Part shown: positions 8,520 through 18,600 of the stretch, piece after piece | Layout of the letters: each line of letters starts with the position of its first letter | How positions within the stretch are numbered: position 1 is the stretch's first letter | Assembly (NCBI RefSeq): GCF_004359215.1 | Contig: NC_090616.1 | Location: 2,718,490-2,782,489, forward strand | From: Bremia lactucae | Lineage: Eukaryota > Oomycota > Peronosporomycetes > Peronosporales > Peronosporaceae | Length of the DNA: 64,000 bases | Reading direction: 5' to 3' | Translations under genes and position numbers: made by a program | Notes under the pieces: generated by a model | What the model saw: only the letters and a program-made list of their open reading frames with translations | What the model was told of the DNA's origin: nothing | Database searches by the model: none

Positions 8520-9324
8520 TCACGAAAAATGTTGTATGCTTTGTAGAAGCATGCACTGAGTTGTTATGGCAAATTTTACCATCGGCAAGAACTCGCTCCA
8601 ACTCTTAAAAGAGTGGAGGTATCCGCAAAGTATCTTTTCGAGAATACGGTTTGCCCGCTCCGTCTGACCATCTGTTCCAGGATGATCAGAAGTTGACATT
8701 TTCAACTATGTTTCAAGCGATTCGAACACAGTTTGCCAAAATTTCGCCGTGAATCTAGGGTCTCGATCTGAGACCAGTCCGCGGGGTAACACATGGAGTC
8801 GAAATATCGTGTCAACAAAGACACGAGCACAGCTTTGGCTATGATCGACTGCGGTAATGCAGCAAGATGTAGCTTCATGCTGAAACAATCAACAAATACA
8901 TGAATACGTTTATTCTTGTGATCGTCTTCGGGAATTCCGAAGACGAAGTGGATAGATACGGACGGCCAACACTCTGCCGGAACAGGCAGAGGTTGTAACG
9001 GAGCACGGGATGAAGCACTGGGCTTCACCTGTTGACAAACTTCGCAAGCACATATGTTCTTGCGGATGAAATCATACTGGCGTGGCCAGTAGAAGTCACG
9101 ACTTATCGTGAGACAGGTCTTCTCACGTCCACGATGACCACTTTTGGTGCGTCGTAGTACTCATACATGATGCATAAACGCAAATCAATATGGGTGAAGA
9201 TGACGACACGAGGTGTGTAGCCAGCAACGGCTGTGTAATACAGTAACCCGTTGCGTGTTGTGTATCGATCTGTTGAGGATCCATACATTTCGACATTTCT
9301 TTTAATATTTGTTGGGATCAACAT
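8520..9324 (-). pseudogene. Gypsy-3 integrase zinc finger and core (left copy)
   Basis: Downward from 9324 comes Y-T-T-R-N-G-L-L-Y-Y-T, then a zinc-finger end with C-A-C-E-V-C-Q-Q-V-K near 9060-9030. The core has S-V-S-I-H-F-V-F, where the usual catalytic S-M-D-F has His instead of Asp, then F-V-D-C-F-S near 8905, L-V-S-D-R-D-P-R-F near 8770-8750 after a frameshift, and [10 protein letters not shown] near 8675-8645 with the catalytic Glu. Frame breaks and the missing first Asp make it inactive as written. Confidence 0.82.
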
Positions 9325-9371
9325 TTCAAGAGCCTTATTTTCTTGATAAGCTCTTCTAACGTCGTCGAGTG

Positions 9372-9674
9372 ATTAATCGTATCAAATGTAAATACCGGTT
9401 TTTACCAATCAAAAAGTCATCTCTATAGATAACACTTAATACGCATTGCGAGCGTACCTTTCAAAATACCTCGCGTAACGGATGACGCTGGCCGTCATCC
9501 CTCCTAATGTGAATGCACCCATGTGCATCACATACACAAGGGTTGGTCACAAATGTGCACCACACCCGAGTGCTGGGTCTAATTACTATAATTTACTAAT
9601 TGACCATCCCTTTAAGTACACCAAGTGTACTTAACGGGGACTGTGTAACATTAGGGCAACTTTAGCCCGTTACA
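9372..9674 (-). repeat. LTR-3 fragment, inverted
   Basis: The reverse complement matches about 300 bp of the LTR starting at 11142 (TGTAAC, then GGCTAAAGTTGCCCTAATG). A pyrimidine-rich tract at 9675-9690 is, on the minus strand, a purine tract ending in GGGGGG, so this is the 3' LTR of a minus-strand element lying to its right. It is truncated where Gypsy-3 begins. Confidence 0.85.
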
Positions 9675-10144
9675 CCCCCCTTTAAGAGCAAATTTTTTGC
9701 ATTTTTTAATTTGTCAAAGAGGAGAGAGGAAATGCGAGCAGCTTTACGCGCCGCTAGTTCACGCAATCACTCTAGCGACCTGTGTTTCCATACACGGCGC
9801 CAAAGATGCCACCTAAAGGGGCCACGTTGGTGGTTCGTCTGCAAAGACACCCTCTCAACCACCACGATTTTGGCCCATTGATACGAGGTCATTAAGATGG
9901 AGTGGGTATAAGTGGTCTGCCACCCGTCCCATAGCCACGCTCGATACGACTGGCTTGTGACACCGACTGGACATGCTCACGTGCCCTCGGTTGAGCTTTA
10001 CGTTCAGAATCTTCTGCGTCAGACCCATTGTGAATGATGGTCTAAACGACCGGTGTTTGTGGTTATACCCAATTGAGAAGCAGCTGCGCATTTATGGACA
10101 ACGCTCTCGTTAATAGTCGCTACGCTAGCCAGCGCAGACGACGA
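9675..10144 (-). pseudogene. 3' tail of a minus-strand Gypsy element with LTR-3
   Basis: Position next to the purine tract and LTR-3 makes this the region between pol and 3' LTR. A minus frame at 9855-10091 is open for 78 codons but matches no domain I know. The stretch ends at the scaffold gap. Confidence 0.45.
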
Positions 10145-10244
10145 NNNNNNNNNNNNNNNNNNNNNNNNNNNNNNNNNNNNNNNNNNNNNNNNNNNNNNNN
10201 NNNNNNNNNNNNNNNNNNNNNNNNNNNNNNNNNNNNNNNNNNNN
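10145..10244. other. Assembly gap, 100 N
   Basis: Exactly 100 undetermined bases, the conventional size for a scaffold gap of unknown length. Sequence order across it is inferred by the assembler. Confidence 1.
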
Positions 10245-10348
10245 GTACACAGCAGTGAGCACTCCCAGTGGGATGCTCTGGGAATGGCTAGTGATGCCGG
10301 GGGCTTAGTTACGCCCCTGCAACATTCAACAGATGTGTAACAAATCTG

Positions 10349-10894
10349 TTGAGACCGGTGCGAGGATTTGCACCGAGTTATTTTGACGATGTATTCGTCC
10401 ATAGCCGAGCCATGGACGGAAAGACGGATGTGGAAGTTCATAAAACTCACGTTCGTCAGCTTCTTACACTTAAGCGAAAGCATAAGTTGTATGCAAAATT
10501 CAAGAAGTGTATGTTCGCGGCAAGCGAAATACCACTTCTTGGGTGCATCTTCAGTAAACACGGCGTGCGCCACGATCCCGACAAGATCAAGGCAATCACC
10601 GACTGGCCAGTTCCAGTCGATGTCAAGGGACTTAGAAAGTTCCTTGGTTTAACGGCGTACTTGCACAAGTACTCTCGTAATTATGCAGAGATGACAGTTC
10701 ATCTCTCTCTTCTCTTGAAAAAAGACGAGAAATGGTTATGGAACGCTGATTGTCAGCGTTCGTTTGAAGGTATCAAGCAAAGCTTGATGCAATCGCCCAT
10801 CTTGGCGATTGCAGATCAAGACAGACCATTCCATGTGGTCTGTGACGCCAGCGATTTCGCAATTTTGCACTTCTTCCTTATTTCCATGAATTAG
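10349..10894 (+). pseudogene. Gypsy reverse transcriptase fragment, palm to RNase H start
   Basis: A 181-codon plus frame begins just before the catalytic box S-Y-F-D-D-V-F-V-H-S (10376-10405), so the active-site aspartates are intact. It continues with K-L-Y-A-K-F-K-K-C, I-P-L-L-G-C-I, D-W-P-V-P, L-R-K-F-L-G-L and ends in the first RNase H motif (V-V-C-D-A-S-D-F-A-I) at about 10864. The frame is clean, but fingers and the rest of RNase H are missing, cut by the gap on the left and LTR-like sequence on the right. Confidence 0.9.
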
Positions 10895-10933
10895 GAATAA
10901 TATTTACTATTACTCTTATAGGAATAATACTTA

Positions 10934-11141
10934 TGTAATGGGACACCCCGTTACAGAAAGAAGGAGAAAAGTATTGTTGAAACGATTAAACGCGACCAAA
11001 GCTTCAGCTCGTCGAGCATTCCTTTAGGCGAGCACTTTAGAAGCAATCAAATGGACTTGACTGTGCACTAAATCATTCAGCTTACTTCAACTTTGCTACA
11101 TCAATCGGAATACTCATGGTCAAAACAAGAATAAGTTCTAA
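10934..11141 (+). repeat. LTR-4 start (partial)
   Basis: The stretch begins TGTAATGGGACACCCCGTTACA, the same TGTAA...TTACA inverted-repeat start as the other LTR families, and is A/T-rich. It interrupts the RT fragment and abuts LTR-3 at 11142. No second copy in the window supports its far end. Confidence 0.5.
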
Positions 11142-11673
11142 TGTAACAGGCTAAAGTTGCCCTAATGTTACACAGTCCCCGTTAAGTACACTTGGTGTAC
11201 TTAAAGGGATTGTCAATTACTTAATAGAAATTATTAGACCCAGCACTCGGGTGTGGTTCACATTTGTGATCAACCCTTGTGTATGTGATACACGTAGGTT
11301 TATTCACATTAAGAGGGATGACGCCTAGCGTCATCCGTCACGCGAGGTACTAGAAAGATACGCTCGCAATACATATTAGTGTTATCGACAGAGATGACAT
11401 TTTTGATTGGTAAAAATAGGTATTCATATTTAATGCGATTAAATATATAGCAGTCTGAAAACTTCTTTCTACTTAGTAAGTGCGCACGAGGAGCCGAATT
11501 GCCACTACTCTGACGCCACTTTACTAGAGTACTTAGTGCGTTTGGTGAGTTCGCTAAGGCGCCCACCACAACTACCTCACTGCACGCAAGAGAAGCTGAT
11601 TTAAACGCTTCCTCGCTGTGCTAGGGTGTGTGTCTAAGTAGAGAGTGGCCGCATTACGACGTGCCCGGCTAAA
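11142..11673 (+). repeat. LTR-3, 5' LTR of Gypsy-8
   Basis: It starts TGTAACAGGCTAAAG, matches the inverted fragment at 9372-9674 over its first 300 bp, and is followed by TGGTAGCAC (11676-11684), the primer-site octamer shared with the other Gypsy elements. The LTR end is degraded. Confidence 0.8.
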
Positions 11674-11674
11674 C

Positions 11675-11692
11675 TTGGTAGCACTTGAACTC
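11675..11692 (+). other. Primer-binding site of Gypsy-8
   Basis: TTGGTAGCACTTGAACTCC directly follows LTR-3. It shares TGGTAGCA with the other Gypsy elements here. Confidence 0.6.
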
Positions 11693-11812
11693 CTTCCCAC
11701 AACCCCCACCTCTGCGTGTGTACTTGAGGATGACCCTCAATATTGATTGAGCTCATTTCCCCCACCTCTCCGAACATCAGGGAGGCAGCAGGGCATATAA
11801 CGCAGACCTTTA

Positions 11813-12830
11813 GTGAAAGCCCTGGCTAGGCTCTTCGGCAGTCCTACTGAGCAAGATGTTGCTCATTTGGAGCAGTTTGAGGCATTCGTGCTTGGACAGC
11901 GGAGAGCCGCGTTCGGGCCACAAGCCCTGCTGCGGCGGAGTCCGTCACTCAGACTCAGGATGAGCTGAGACATGAGCAGGCTGGGAGCGAGGCTCTCAAC
12001 AGGACTGTTAAGATGCTCTCTGCCCGGCTGCATCAGCCGTAGCCCATTCGGATGGACCCGCCTAAGTTCGATGGAACTGCAGCGCATACAATTGTCCACT
12101 AGCTGTTAGCCGTGGAGCAATGCAGCTTCGCGCAGCTGATCGAGGACGAGAGCCGGATGATGTCGTACGCCATGTCGCACCTGCGCGGTAAGGCCTCAGA
12201 GTGGGCTTACTCGGCGCTTATGGCGGACGTTAAGGCGTTCCCTACATGGGCGATCTTTAAGACAAGGACTCGCTTCATGTATCAGCCGCCGAAAACGAAG
12301 TGTTGCTTCAGGCGCACTTCTTTGATGCGCGAGAGGCGAAGCGATCTCTGCAAGAGTATGTGCAAGAGATGCGCTCGCTGTCGACGTCCATTACCGTAAG
12401 CCCGATTTTGGAGCACATTGAGGTGCCCACGTTTATGAACGGACTACGGCATGGCTCATCGCGACAGGCCCTTATCAGGAAGGTGCCGTCGACGATGGAA
12501 GAGGCAATCCAAATTGCCTTAGTTGAGTAGCAATCCTACAACAGTGATTTGGCAACAGCTTGGTGCTAGCCGTCGACCGAGAGGTCAGATGCCACTCCCA
12601 TGGAGTTGGGCTATTCAGATGTTGTCTGCTATAAATGCGACAAGCGCGGCCATATGATGGCTCGCTGCTATGCCAGACCCCCTGCTGAGACAATTATGCC
12701 CAGCAGCAGGACGCCCTTCCTAAAGGGTGGTGGCAAGATCCAGCGTGCGAGACGCATGAGTTCTGCATCGACCACTGAGGGGTCGGGAAATGCAAGAGCG
12801 AAGTAGGGGCGGGATGCCCTACTGACGCGG
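11813..12830 (+). pseudogene. Gypsy-8 gag with CCHC zinc knuckle
   Basis: Gag pieces appear in shifting plus frames. Near 12050-12290 are P-K-F-D-G-T-A-A-H-T-I-V and M-S-H-L-R-G-K-A-S-E-W-A-Y-S-A-L-M, the core of a Retrotrans_gag domain; 12300-12530 continues with Y-V-Q-E-M-R-S-L and F-M-N-G-L-R-H-G. A zinc knuckle C-Y-K-C-D-K-R-G-H-M-M-A-R-C lies at 12630-12671 with all four ligands. Several frameshifts and a TAG at 12101 break it. The nearest relative in the window is the gag fragment at 15990-16400. Confidence 0.85.
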
Positions 12831-12917
12831 ACTTTGAAGCTACCCTAGTTTTGAGTTGTCGAATAAAAATGATTAGCATAGTCCCTGAGGTCCCGAAATT
12901 TCCCCCCTCAACCCTGC

Positions 12918-12968
12918 TAGGTGATGACCTTTCTAGTGGATTCGGGTGCATCAAACATTTTGTGAAAC
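12918..12968 (+). pseudogene. Gypsy-8 protease active-site remnant
   Basis: The plus strand reads F-L-V-D-S-G-A-S-N-I-L and then a stop, the D-S-G-A signature of a retropepsin, about 250 bp after the zinc knuckle as expected. The rest of the protease is not readable in one frame. Confidence 0.7.
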
Positions 12969-13106
12969 TCGCGCTCTAAGAAAGAGACCGGCGATGTTTG
13001 AGTCGCTTTGCCAGGATGGCAAGACGAGAAGAGGCGACCGTTCGTTTAGCGAACGGCGCGCTCGTTAAGTCTGAGAAGGTTCAGGTAGAACTCGCCTTCA
13101 GCTTTA

Positions 13107-13802
13107 GTGACTTCTCTTGTAAAGAGAGGTTCACAGAAAAGCGCACGAGGCGGCGCAGCGCAAGGCCAAGGTGATCACCCGTGCTGCCGGCAAGGCAGCG
13201 CAGCTCCCCAATGTCGAGGTGCGCGGAAGCTTGCTGTCGCAGAGCGCGAGCGACAGCAAGCTGCGAAGGCCAAGGCCCAGGCGAAGGCGGCAATGAACCA
13301 ACAGATCCGTTCACTTCGCTATGGGCAACAGCGAACCTCACAGAGGAAGCCAAACAACCCCACACCATCGACGCCTGCCAAAAGTGCCCAGGGGACTGCG
13401 GCTGGCGATGGTTCGACGACAGCGAAGAACGCTGGCGACAGTGTGCCGAACAGCGCGAGCGACAGCACGCCGAATAGCTTGGGCGACTGCACGCCAAACG
13501 ACGAAGGTGCCACCACGATGAACGGTACATACAACTGCATGGTGGACGGCGCGGGCACCAGCACGCCGAACGGTGTCGAGTCACCGACGACCAAAAGCAA
13601 CGACGATCAGGAACGTACGAGCATCAACGACGACGAGGAGCTCGCAGACACGCTGATGGAATCGGTCAGCGACCTGAATGACCCGATGCGAATCGAAGAT
13701 CTCGGGCAAGGCGAGGAGTGGTCGAACGGATCAGATTGTGATGACAAACACGCCACCGTAGACAACAGTCCGGCTACGATCCCAGGATGCGAGAGGGGCC
13801 AG
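13107..13802 (+). CDS. Gypsy-8 low-complexity linker frame, cut by a gap
   Basis: An open plus frame runs into the 100-N gap. The first third is Ala/Lys/Gln/Arg-rich with helix-like A-A-K-A-K-A-Q-A-K-A-A. The middle has repeated short units of the form D-S-x-P-N-S (about 13430-13580). The end is acidic (E-L-A-D-T-L-M-E-S). It sits between protease and RT, where other Gypsy elements here carry Ser/Asn-rich linkers. No domain recognised. Confidence 0.5.
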
Positions 13803-13902
13803 NNNNNNNNNNNNNNNNNNNNNNNNNNNNNNNNNNNNNNNNNNNNNNNNNNNNNNNNNNNNNNNNNNNNNNNNNNNNNNNNNNNNNNNNNNNNNNNNNN
13901 NN
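13803..13902. other. Assembly gap, 100 N
   Basis: Second scaffold gap of exactly 100 N. The element on its left (plus strand) and pol sequence on its right (minus strand) need not be neighbours at the stated distance. Confidence 1.
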
Positions 13903-14459
13903 ACAGCATTGGAAAACGTTGTTGTCTCCATGTTAGGAGCATTACGAGAAGTTTGGATAGGCTATAAAGCACCATCATCCTTCCTCATTAGCTTGCTGTA
14001 CTCATCACTACTATGATGTGATGGCAGCGGTGTCGACTCATTGTAATCGACAATGAGCGACGGATCTACATCCTCACTGAGGAAGTGGGATGGATCGTTC
14101 AGTCCAGTCAATGCGACAGCAGCAGTAGCTGTCGACGTTGTAACTATGACACTGCACGATGGTGGCGTGTTAACGCGAATCCTAGAGCGCGCTATTCTAG
14201 ACGCTCATAATTATTATGGCGTCTTTATCTCATGGTAAGCACAGGGGAAATCGCTTTGACGGTCGTGTTGCGTTCAAATAAACCGCCCGACCAATATGAG
14301 GAGGAATTCACGCGCCGTTTTCAACCGCATTGCGATGCGGAGAAACGGCGATTACAGCGAATTAATTTTGCCGGCTTGGGTGTGAAAGAAATCATGGGCG
14401 GTACTGTACTTCCTGTTTCTTCTTTCACCACGCTACAGACGGATAAGGATTTGTGATTT
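13903..14459. other. Unrecognised coding-like stretch right of the gap
   Basis: The minus strand from about 14140 to 13960 reads an acidic Ser/Asp-rich segment (L-N-D-P-S-H-F-L-S-E-D, then D-Y-N-E-S) resembling Gypsy linkers. On the plus strand 14232-14456 is a 74-codon frame with A-L-T-V-V-L-R-S-N-K-P-P-D-Q-Y-E-E-E-F and A-E-K-R-R-L-Q-R-I-N-F. Neither gives a domain I can name. Both are probably remnants of element linkers. Confidence 0.3.
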
Positions 14460-15930
14460 TTTCTGGATCAAAAACCAAAATCAGACTACCCACATAAAAT
14501 ACGGGGTGTGTCTTAATATACGAGGGAAGGTGAGCCTAAAATTTAGCTCTCCAACCTCTTCTACCACCGTAAATGGCCCAATGAAACGCGGCAATAACTT
14601 CGTAATACCACCAGGTAGTACAGAAAATGCATTTTACGTAGGGTAGCAGTGCTTAATAGTACCTTTTCTCCCACACTAAAGCATTTACTTTTGCGACCAT
14701 TTCGGTCAGCATATTCTTTTTGTTTTCCTGTGCGCTTGCCATCGCGTCACGGACTTTTGTGTGATGGCTAATCAGTCATCCCCAAAGGGTCGAGCCTCGC
14801 TCACGCTTTTTGCATCTAACTCGCCTGTGACACCGCCGAGAGGTCAGTCATGGGGCGTTGTTTTATTGACCACTGCTTATTGGTAGGGTCATTAGGGCAA
14901 GTTTCTGTCGTTGGCATGATATCCTCGCGGGTCATCGTCATATTGAAGAAACTATGTCCCGCTTTCGCACCGAGCGTATTGAGGGGCCCTCCCCCGCTAA
15001 GACTCGGGCTGCGCACAAACGAGACTGGCGTCCGAGGATGGCGCAGTCTGTTCATGTAAACGGTCTTACCCGTACTGGTGTGAACACTGTTATTTATAGC
15101 AAATCCACGTAGGGCAATAGTTTGCTCTATTCTTTCGGAGTCGCTATCGTGCGCAATACATTACCACGACCCGATTGGCACGTTCTGTTTGGCCATCGGT
15201 ATGGCCATCGGTATGGCCATCGGTATGGCGATTATCTGCGGTCGACATGTAGGGCTTCCTACCTAACAGCTCAAACACATGTCGCCAAAAACTGACGTAA
15301 AACGTGGACTTCGGTCCGATACTACGGACTTGGACATCCCGTGTAGTCGGTATACGTGATCCACGAACAAGAGAGCTGCCTCCTTGCCTGTGATCGATGT
15401 CTTACATGGTGCTAAGTGCACCATTTTGCTCAGTCTGTCTACAAAGGTGACGAGCCCCGTCCGACCCATGTCATGCCAAACATGAATTCCAGAGTTACTG
15501 ACTTCCAACAGTTGGTTGGATCTGGTAGCAGCTTCAGTGGCGCACTTCTGAGCGGTGCAAGCTTAACGAACTGACACTGTTCGCAAGAGCAAATATAGTT
15601 GGCCATTCATCGATATAGGTGAGGCCACTAAAATTCTCCTGACACTTTTAAAAAAAGTGTTTTCACGGCCCAGATGTCCACTAGATGGTGCATCATGGAG
15701 ATCGTGAAGAATCATTAACTTCAGATCTGTACATAGATTCTTAAGAGATCACAAGGTGCCAATTGATGCCGTATCACTCCATCGCTGAAGCTAAAGTGAT
15801 TCAGCTTAGCCTTTAGGTGCGACGGAAGGAAAACCTTTCGTCCACCGAAGTGATCCAACAGCAGGCGACAATGTTCGTCCTGGCTGTAGCTCTCCTTTAC
15901 TTTGGAGACCAATGAGTTCGTCACGTGCTA
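14460..15930 (-). pseudogene. Gypsy-9 integrase and GPF domain
   Basis: Minus-strand pieces read from a pre-integrase segment (15924-15721) through the core (15508-15263: F-V-D-R-L-S-K-M-V-H-L-A-P and V-V-S-D-R-S-P-R-F-T) to the Glu motif near 15230-15170 and the GPF module (L-L-P-R-F-I-G-P-F-T-V-V near 14600-14560). The core frame is shifted at each end. The motif T-D-G before the catalytic Glu is tandemly repeated by a 12-bp expansion. No RT or LTR of this element is present. Confidence 0.82.
15191..15230. repeat. 12-bp triplet repeat in the Gypsy-9 integrase
   Basis: GGCCATCGGTAT occurs three times in tandem, then continues ATGG. On the minus strand it encodes H-T-D-G three times directly before Q-T-E-R. 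Confidence 0.95.
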
Positions 15931-15984
15931 TGCCTTCATGACTGCCAACGTTAACGACTCAACTTGTGCCTTAGCACGAGACAA

Positions 15985-16420
15985 GCCGAGGCCCATTCTG
16001 ATGGACCAGCCCAAGTTCGATAGAACTGCAGCGCACACGATTGTCCAATGGCTGTTAGCCGTGGAGCAATGCGGTGTGGCGCAGCTCATCGAAGACACCC
16101 GGATGGAATCGTTCGCCATTCCTCATTTGCGCGGTAAGGCCTCCGAGTGGGCTTACTCGGCGCTTATGGCGAACTGTAAGGGGTTCCCTTCATGGGCTAT
16201 CTTAAGGCAAAGATTCGCGCCATGACCAGCCGCCAAACAACGAAGTGTTGCTTTAGGCGCGCTTCTTTGGAGCGCGACAGGCGAAGCGATCTCTACAAGA
16301 GAATGTGCAGGAAATGCGCTCACTGTCGGCATCCATTACAGTGGGTTCGATACTGAAATACATTAAGGTGCCCACGTTTAGGGTGGACTGCGATGACCAA
16401 AGGAGAGTCACTGATACAGT
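15985..16420 (+). pseudogene. Gag fragment related to Gypsy-8
   Basis: The plus strand reads Q-P-K-F-D-R-T-A-A-H-T-I-V-Q-W-L-L-A-V-E-Q-C and L-R-G-K-A-S-E-W-A-Y-S-A-L-M, closely matching 12050-12290. Frames shift near 16220 (N-N-E-V-L-L) and stop. It lacks an N-terminus, a knuckle and an LTR. The opposite strand is integrase to its left, so two truncated elements meet near 15930-15980. Confidence 0.8.
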
Positions 16421-17197
16421 TTCGTTGGTTTCTGGGAGACTATGCTAGCAGCCCTTCGGACTCGTAACAAACGATACGTGGGGCTGTAGTGACATATTAG
16501 GCATAGCGGCCACCTTCTTGCAACGTAGCATTTATGTCGTCCAAAGAATCGAACAACCTACAGTGGCTTGGCGCTGTAAGAGGACCCGCCCAACCGTCAT
16601 ACACCAAAAAGGAAGGCTGGTGGAAACAGCAGCAGAACATTCCATACCGCTAGTGGATTGGGTAAATGAACTCCGGGCAACAAAAAACAAGATTATTGAT
16701 AAGGCAAAACATCCCATCGTCCTCTAATTATGGGATAAGCATTTTTCAGCATTTTCGCAAGACGTTCATCCAGATTTGGTAGAAGAGTAGACGGCTTTGG
16801 CGATCACGACAACACTCGCCGACACCGTAACTTATCACTTTTGCTCAACGGTCTTTAGGCTGTTCATATCGGAGGAACCGCAAAGAGCTAGAGAGTTTAT
16901 ACTAGCCACACCGGATGAGATGGGTCCGCGAAACGGCGAATGCTTTGTAAGTCATCAAATAATGACACCCAGCACACAGCGAAAATGATTCTGCCAATTA
17001 TCGCTCGCAAAGAAGCTGGCCCAAAAAATATACACGCACGGCAGTTGGTGACGAAGAAGATGAGGGGGAGTTCGGCGCGGCAACGGCGCTTGTCATTAAG
17101 AAGGAAAAAGACGACCCACACCAGACGGCAGCAGACTATAGGATAGACAGGGATGACTGGTAGGAGGCATGTCATTAGGTTGCTAAACAGTCACAAT
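16421..17197 (+). other. Unidentified stretch with coding-like frames
   Basis: Plus frame 16518-16727 (69 codons) includes S-I-P-L-V-D-W-V-N-E-L-R-A-T-K-N-K-I-I-D-K-A-K-H. After a stop the same style continues (H-F-S-A-F-S-Q-D-V-H-P-D-L-V-E-E, then R-L-F-I-S-E-E-P-Q-R-A-R-E-F-I). Composition looks like decayed protein coding, perhaps a captured host gene, but I cannot name a family. Stops in all frames argue against function. Confidence 0.3.
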
Positions 17198-17230
17198 ATC
17201 ACCTTTCTTGATGTTTGTTCAGTGAAGCAA

Positions 17231-17981
17231 TTATTTGGTTAGCTTGAGACTGGCAACAAATTTGTTGTGTTTGTCTTTTGCAAGTGCCTTTGTCATGCCA
17301 TCGGCTACCATGTCTTCAGTGCACTGGTATTCCAACTCAATAATCTTCATTTTCACACTTTCACGAATAAAATGGTATTTAATGTCGATATGTTTGGTCC
17401 TTGCGTGGTAGACCGGACTCTTTGCCAATACGATACATCCTTGGTTGTCTTGATAAATAGTTGTCGCATCACCATGAAATTTTTTTTGGTCCTGAGAAGT
17501 AGTCGGAGCGAAAGTGCTTTCTGAGTTGCGTTGTTAAGACTCATGTACTCGGCTTCTGTACGTGAAAGTTGCCACTGCTGGCTGCCGCTTGGACTTTCAC
17601 GAAATGACGCTACCGTTAACAAGAAAACATAGCCTGTTGTTGATCGTCGCGTATCCAAATCACCAGCCAATTAGCATCAGCAAAGCCAATGAGCTCTCCC
17701 TTGTTAGCGTCGTCGAATAATATTCCAATGTCTTGCGTTGTCTTCAAATACTTTAGAACCCGCTTGGCTGTATTCTAGTGCGATTTTTAGTACTTCTCGC
17801 AAAACTTAGCCACCTCTCCCACGGCGTGTGCAATGTCTGGTCGAGTACAAGTTGCCACGTACATTAGTGCTTTTACAAGCTCACGATAAGGGAACTTTGA
17901 TACAAAAGCTGCATCTTGTACTGGCTTGACAGGTTTTATATTGCTGTCCGCTAGAGTATGTACATCTTTGCAGTGTTCCAT
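17231..17981 (-). pseudogene. Copia-5 RT end and RNase H
   Basis: From 17981 down: A-L-M-Y-V-A-T-C-T-R-P-D-I-A-H-A-V-G, the conserved block after RT, then near 17670 [14 protein letters not shown] and L-S-R-T-E-A-E-Y-M-S-L, the Asp and Glu of the RNase H site. It closes with N-C-R/K-like H-A-R-T-K-H-I-D-I-K-Y-H-F and M-T-K-A-L-A. Two frameshifts break it. It fits the family C-terminus in length. Confidence 0.9.
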
Positions 17982-18600
17982 GCCAAATTTTTCTGCAAGT
18001 CGCTTGATGTATGCACGCTGGTCAATCTTGATTACCTTGCTCCTTTGGTCGCGATGTATCTCAATCTCAAGCAGTATTTTAGCTCGCCAAATTCCTTAAT
18101 ACTGAAATCAATCTTCAATGCGCCCTTAGTCACTTCAACGTGCTCCTTCTTTCTGCCGAAGAGCATCAAATCTTCGACGTATATGATAACAATACTGTAT
18201 TCCTCTGCTGACTTTCGAACGTAGACGCACGGGTCTGCGGCAAAGCAATCAAAACCTTGGCTTTCTAGGTGTTGATTTAGCTTGTTGTTCCATTGCCGCG
18301 CGGCTTGCTAAGTTCCATAGGTGCCTTTCCAAGCAGACACTTCTTATTTGGACAAGTGAAGTCTTCGAAACCGTCCGGCTGATCCATGTATATCTCTTCT
18401 TCCACTTTGCCGTACAAGAAAGCTGTGTCAACATCACTGCCGCTGTCGCTATCGCAGCGTTTATCGACTCTTTTCGAGACACTGGAGCAATCGTATCTCC
18501 GTAGGCAATGCCAGGTCGCTGGGTAATCCTTTAGCAACAAGTCGCGCCTTAAACTTGATAACTGCTCGCTTGGGTCGCGCTATATCCGAAAGACTTACTT
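17982..18600 (-). pseudogene. Copia-5 reverse transcriptase core (broken)
   Basis: The minus strand reads [12 protein letters not shown] near 18565-18530, [23 protein letters not shown] near 18440-18380, and continues toward the Y-V-D-D region near 18180. Stops and shifts divide it. Copia RT copies element RNA into cDNA in the particle. Confidence 0.85.

Larger units (their letters stand above)
1..8790 (+). repeat. Left copy of an 8.8-kb direct repeat
   Basis: This stretch reappears at 55213-64000 in the same orientation. The offset is 55212 up to about 1583 and 55210 from about 2403 on. Reading frames, stops and indels match one to one; outside the patch at 1583-2403 the differences I noticed are 8361 (c versus a) and 8413 (g versus a). 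It holds the 5' two thirds of Gypsy-1, all of Gypsy-2 and the 3' part of Gypsy-3. The repeat extends past both window ends, so its true length is unknown. It may be a segmental or tandem duplication with a period near 55.2 kb, or an assembly duplication. Confidence 0.97.
6751..9360 (-). mobile_element. Gypsy-3, 3' half (left copy)
   Basis: A minus-strand Gypsy pol reads from a pre-integrase segment (9324) through zinc finger, integrase core, GPF/GPY domain and chromodomain to about 7140. Its RT side ends at about 9360 against an LTR-3 fragment, and no LTR of its own was found. The 3' side meets Gypsy-2. Right copy at 61961-64000 (cut). Confidence 0.8.

Noticed and set aside
10019..10573. Reading frames crossing 10145-10244 and 13803-13902
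   Set aside because: They run through undetermined bases; frame continuity across a 100-N gap means nothing.
13081..13600. Minus-strand 167- and 93-codon frames
   Set aside because: They mirror the biased, repeat-rich Gypsy-8 linker on the plus strand, which fits the element order.
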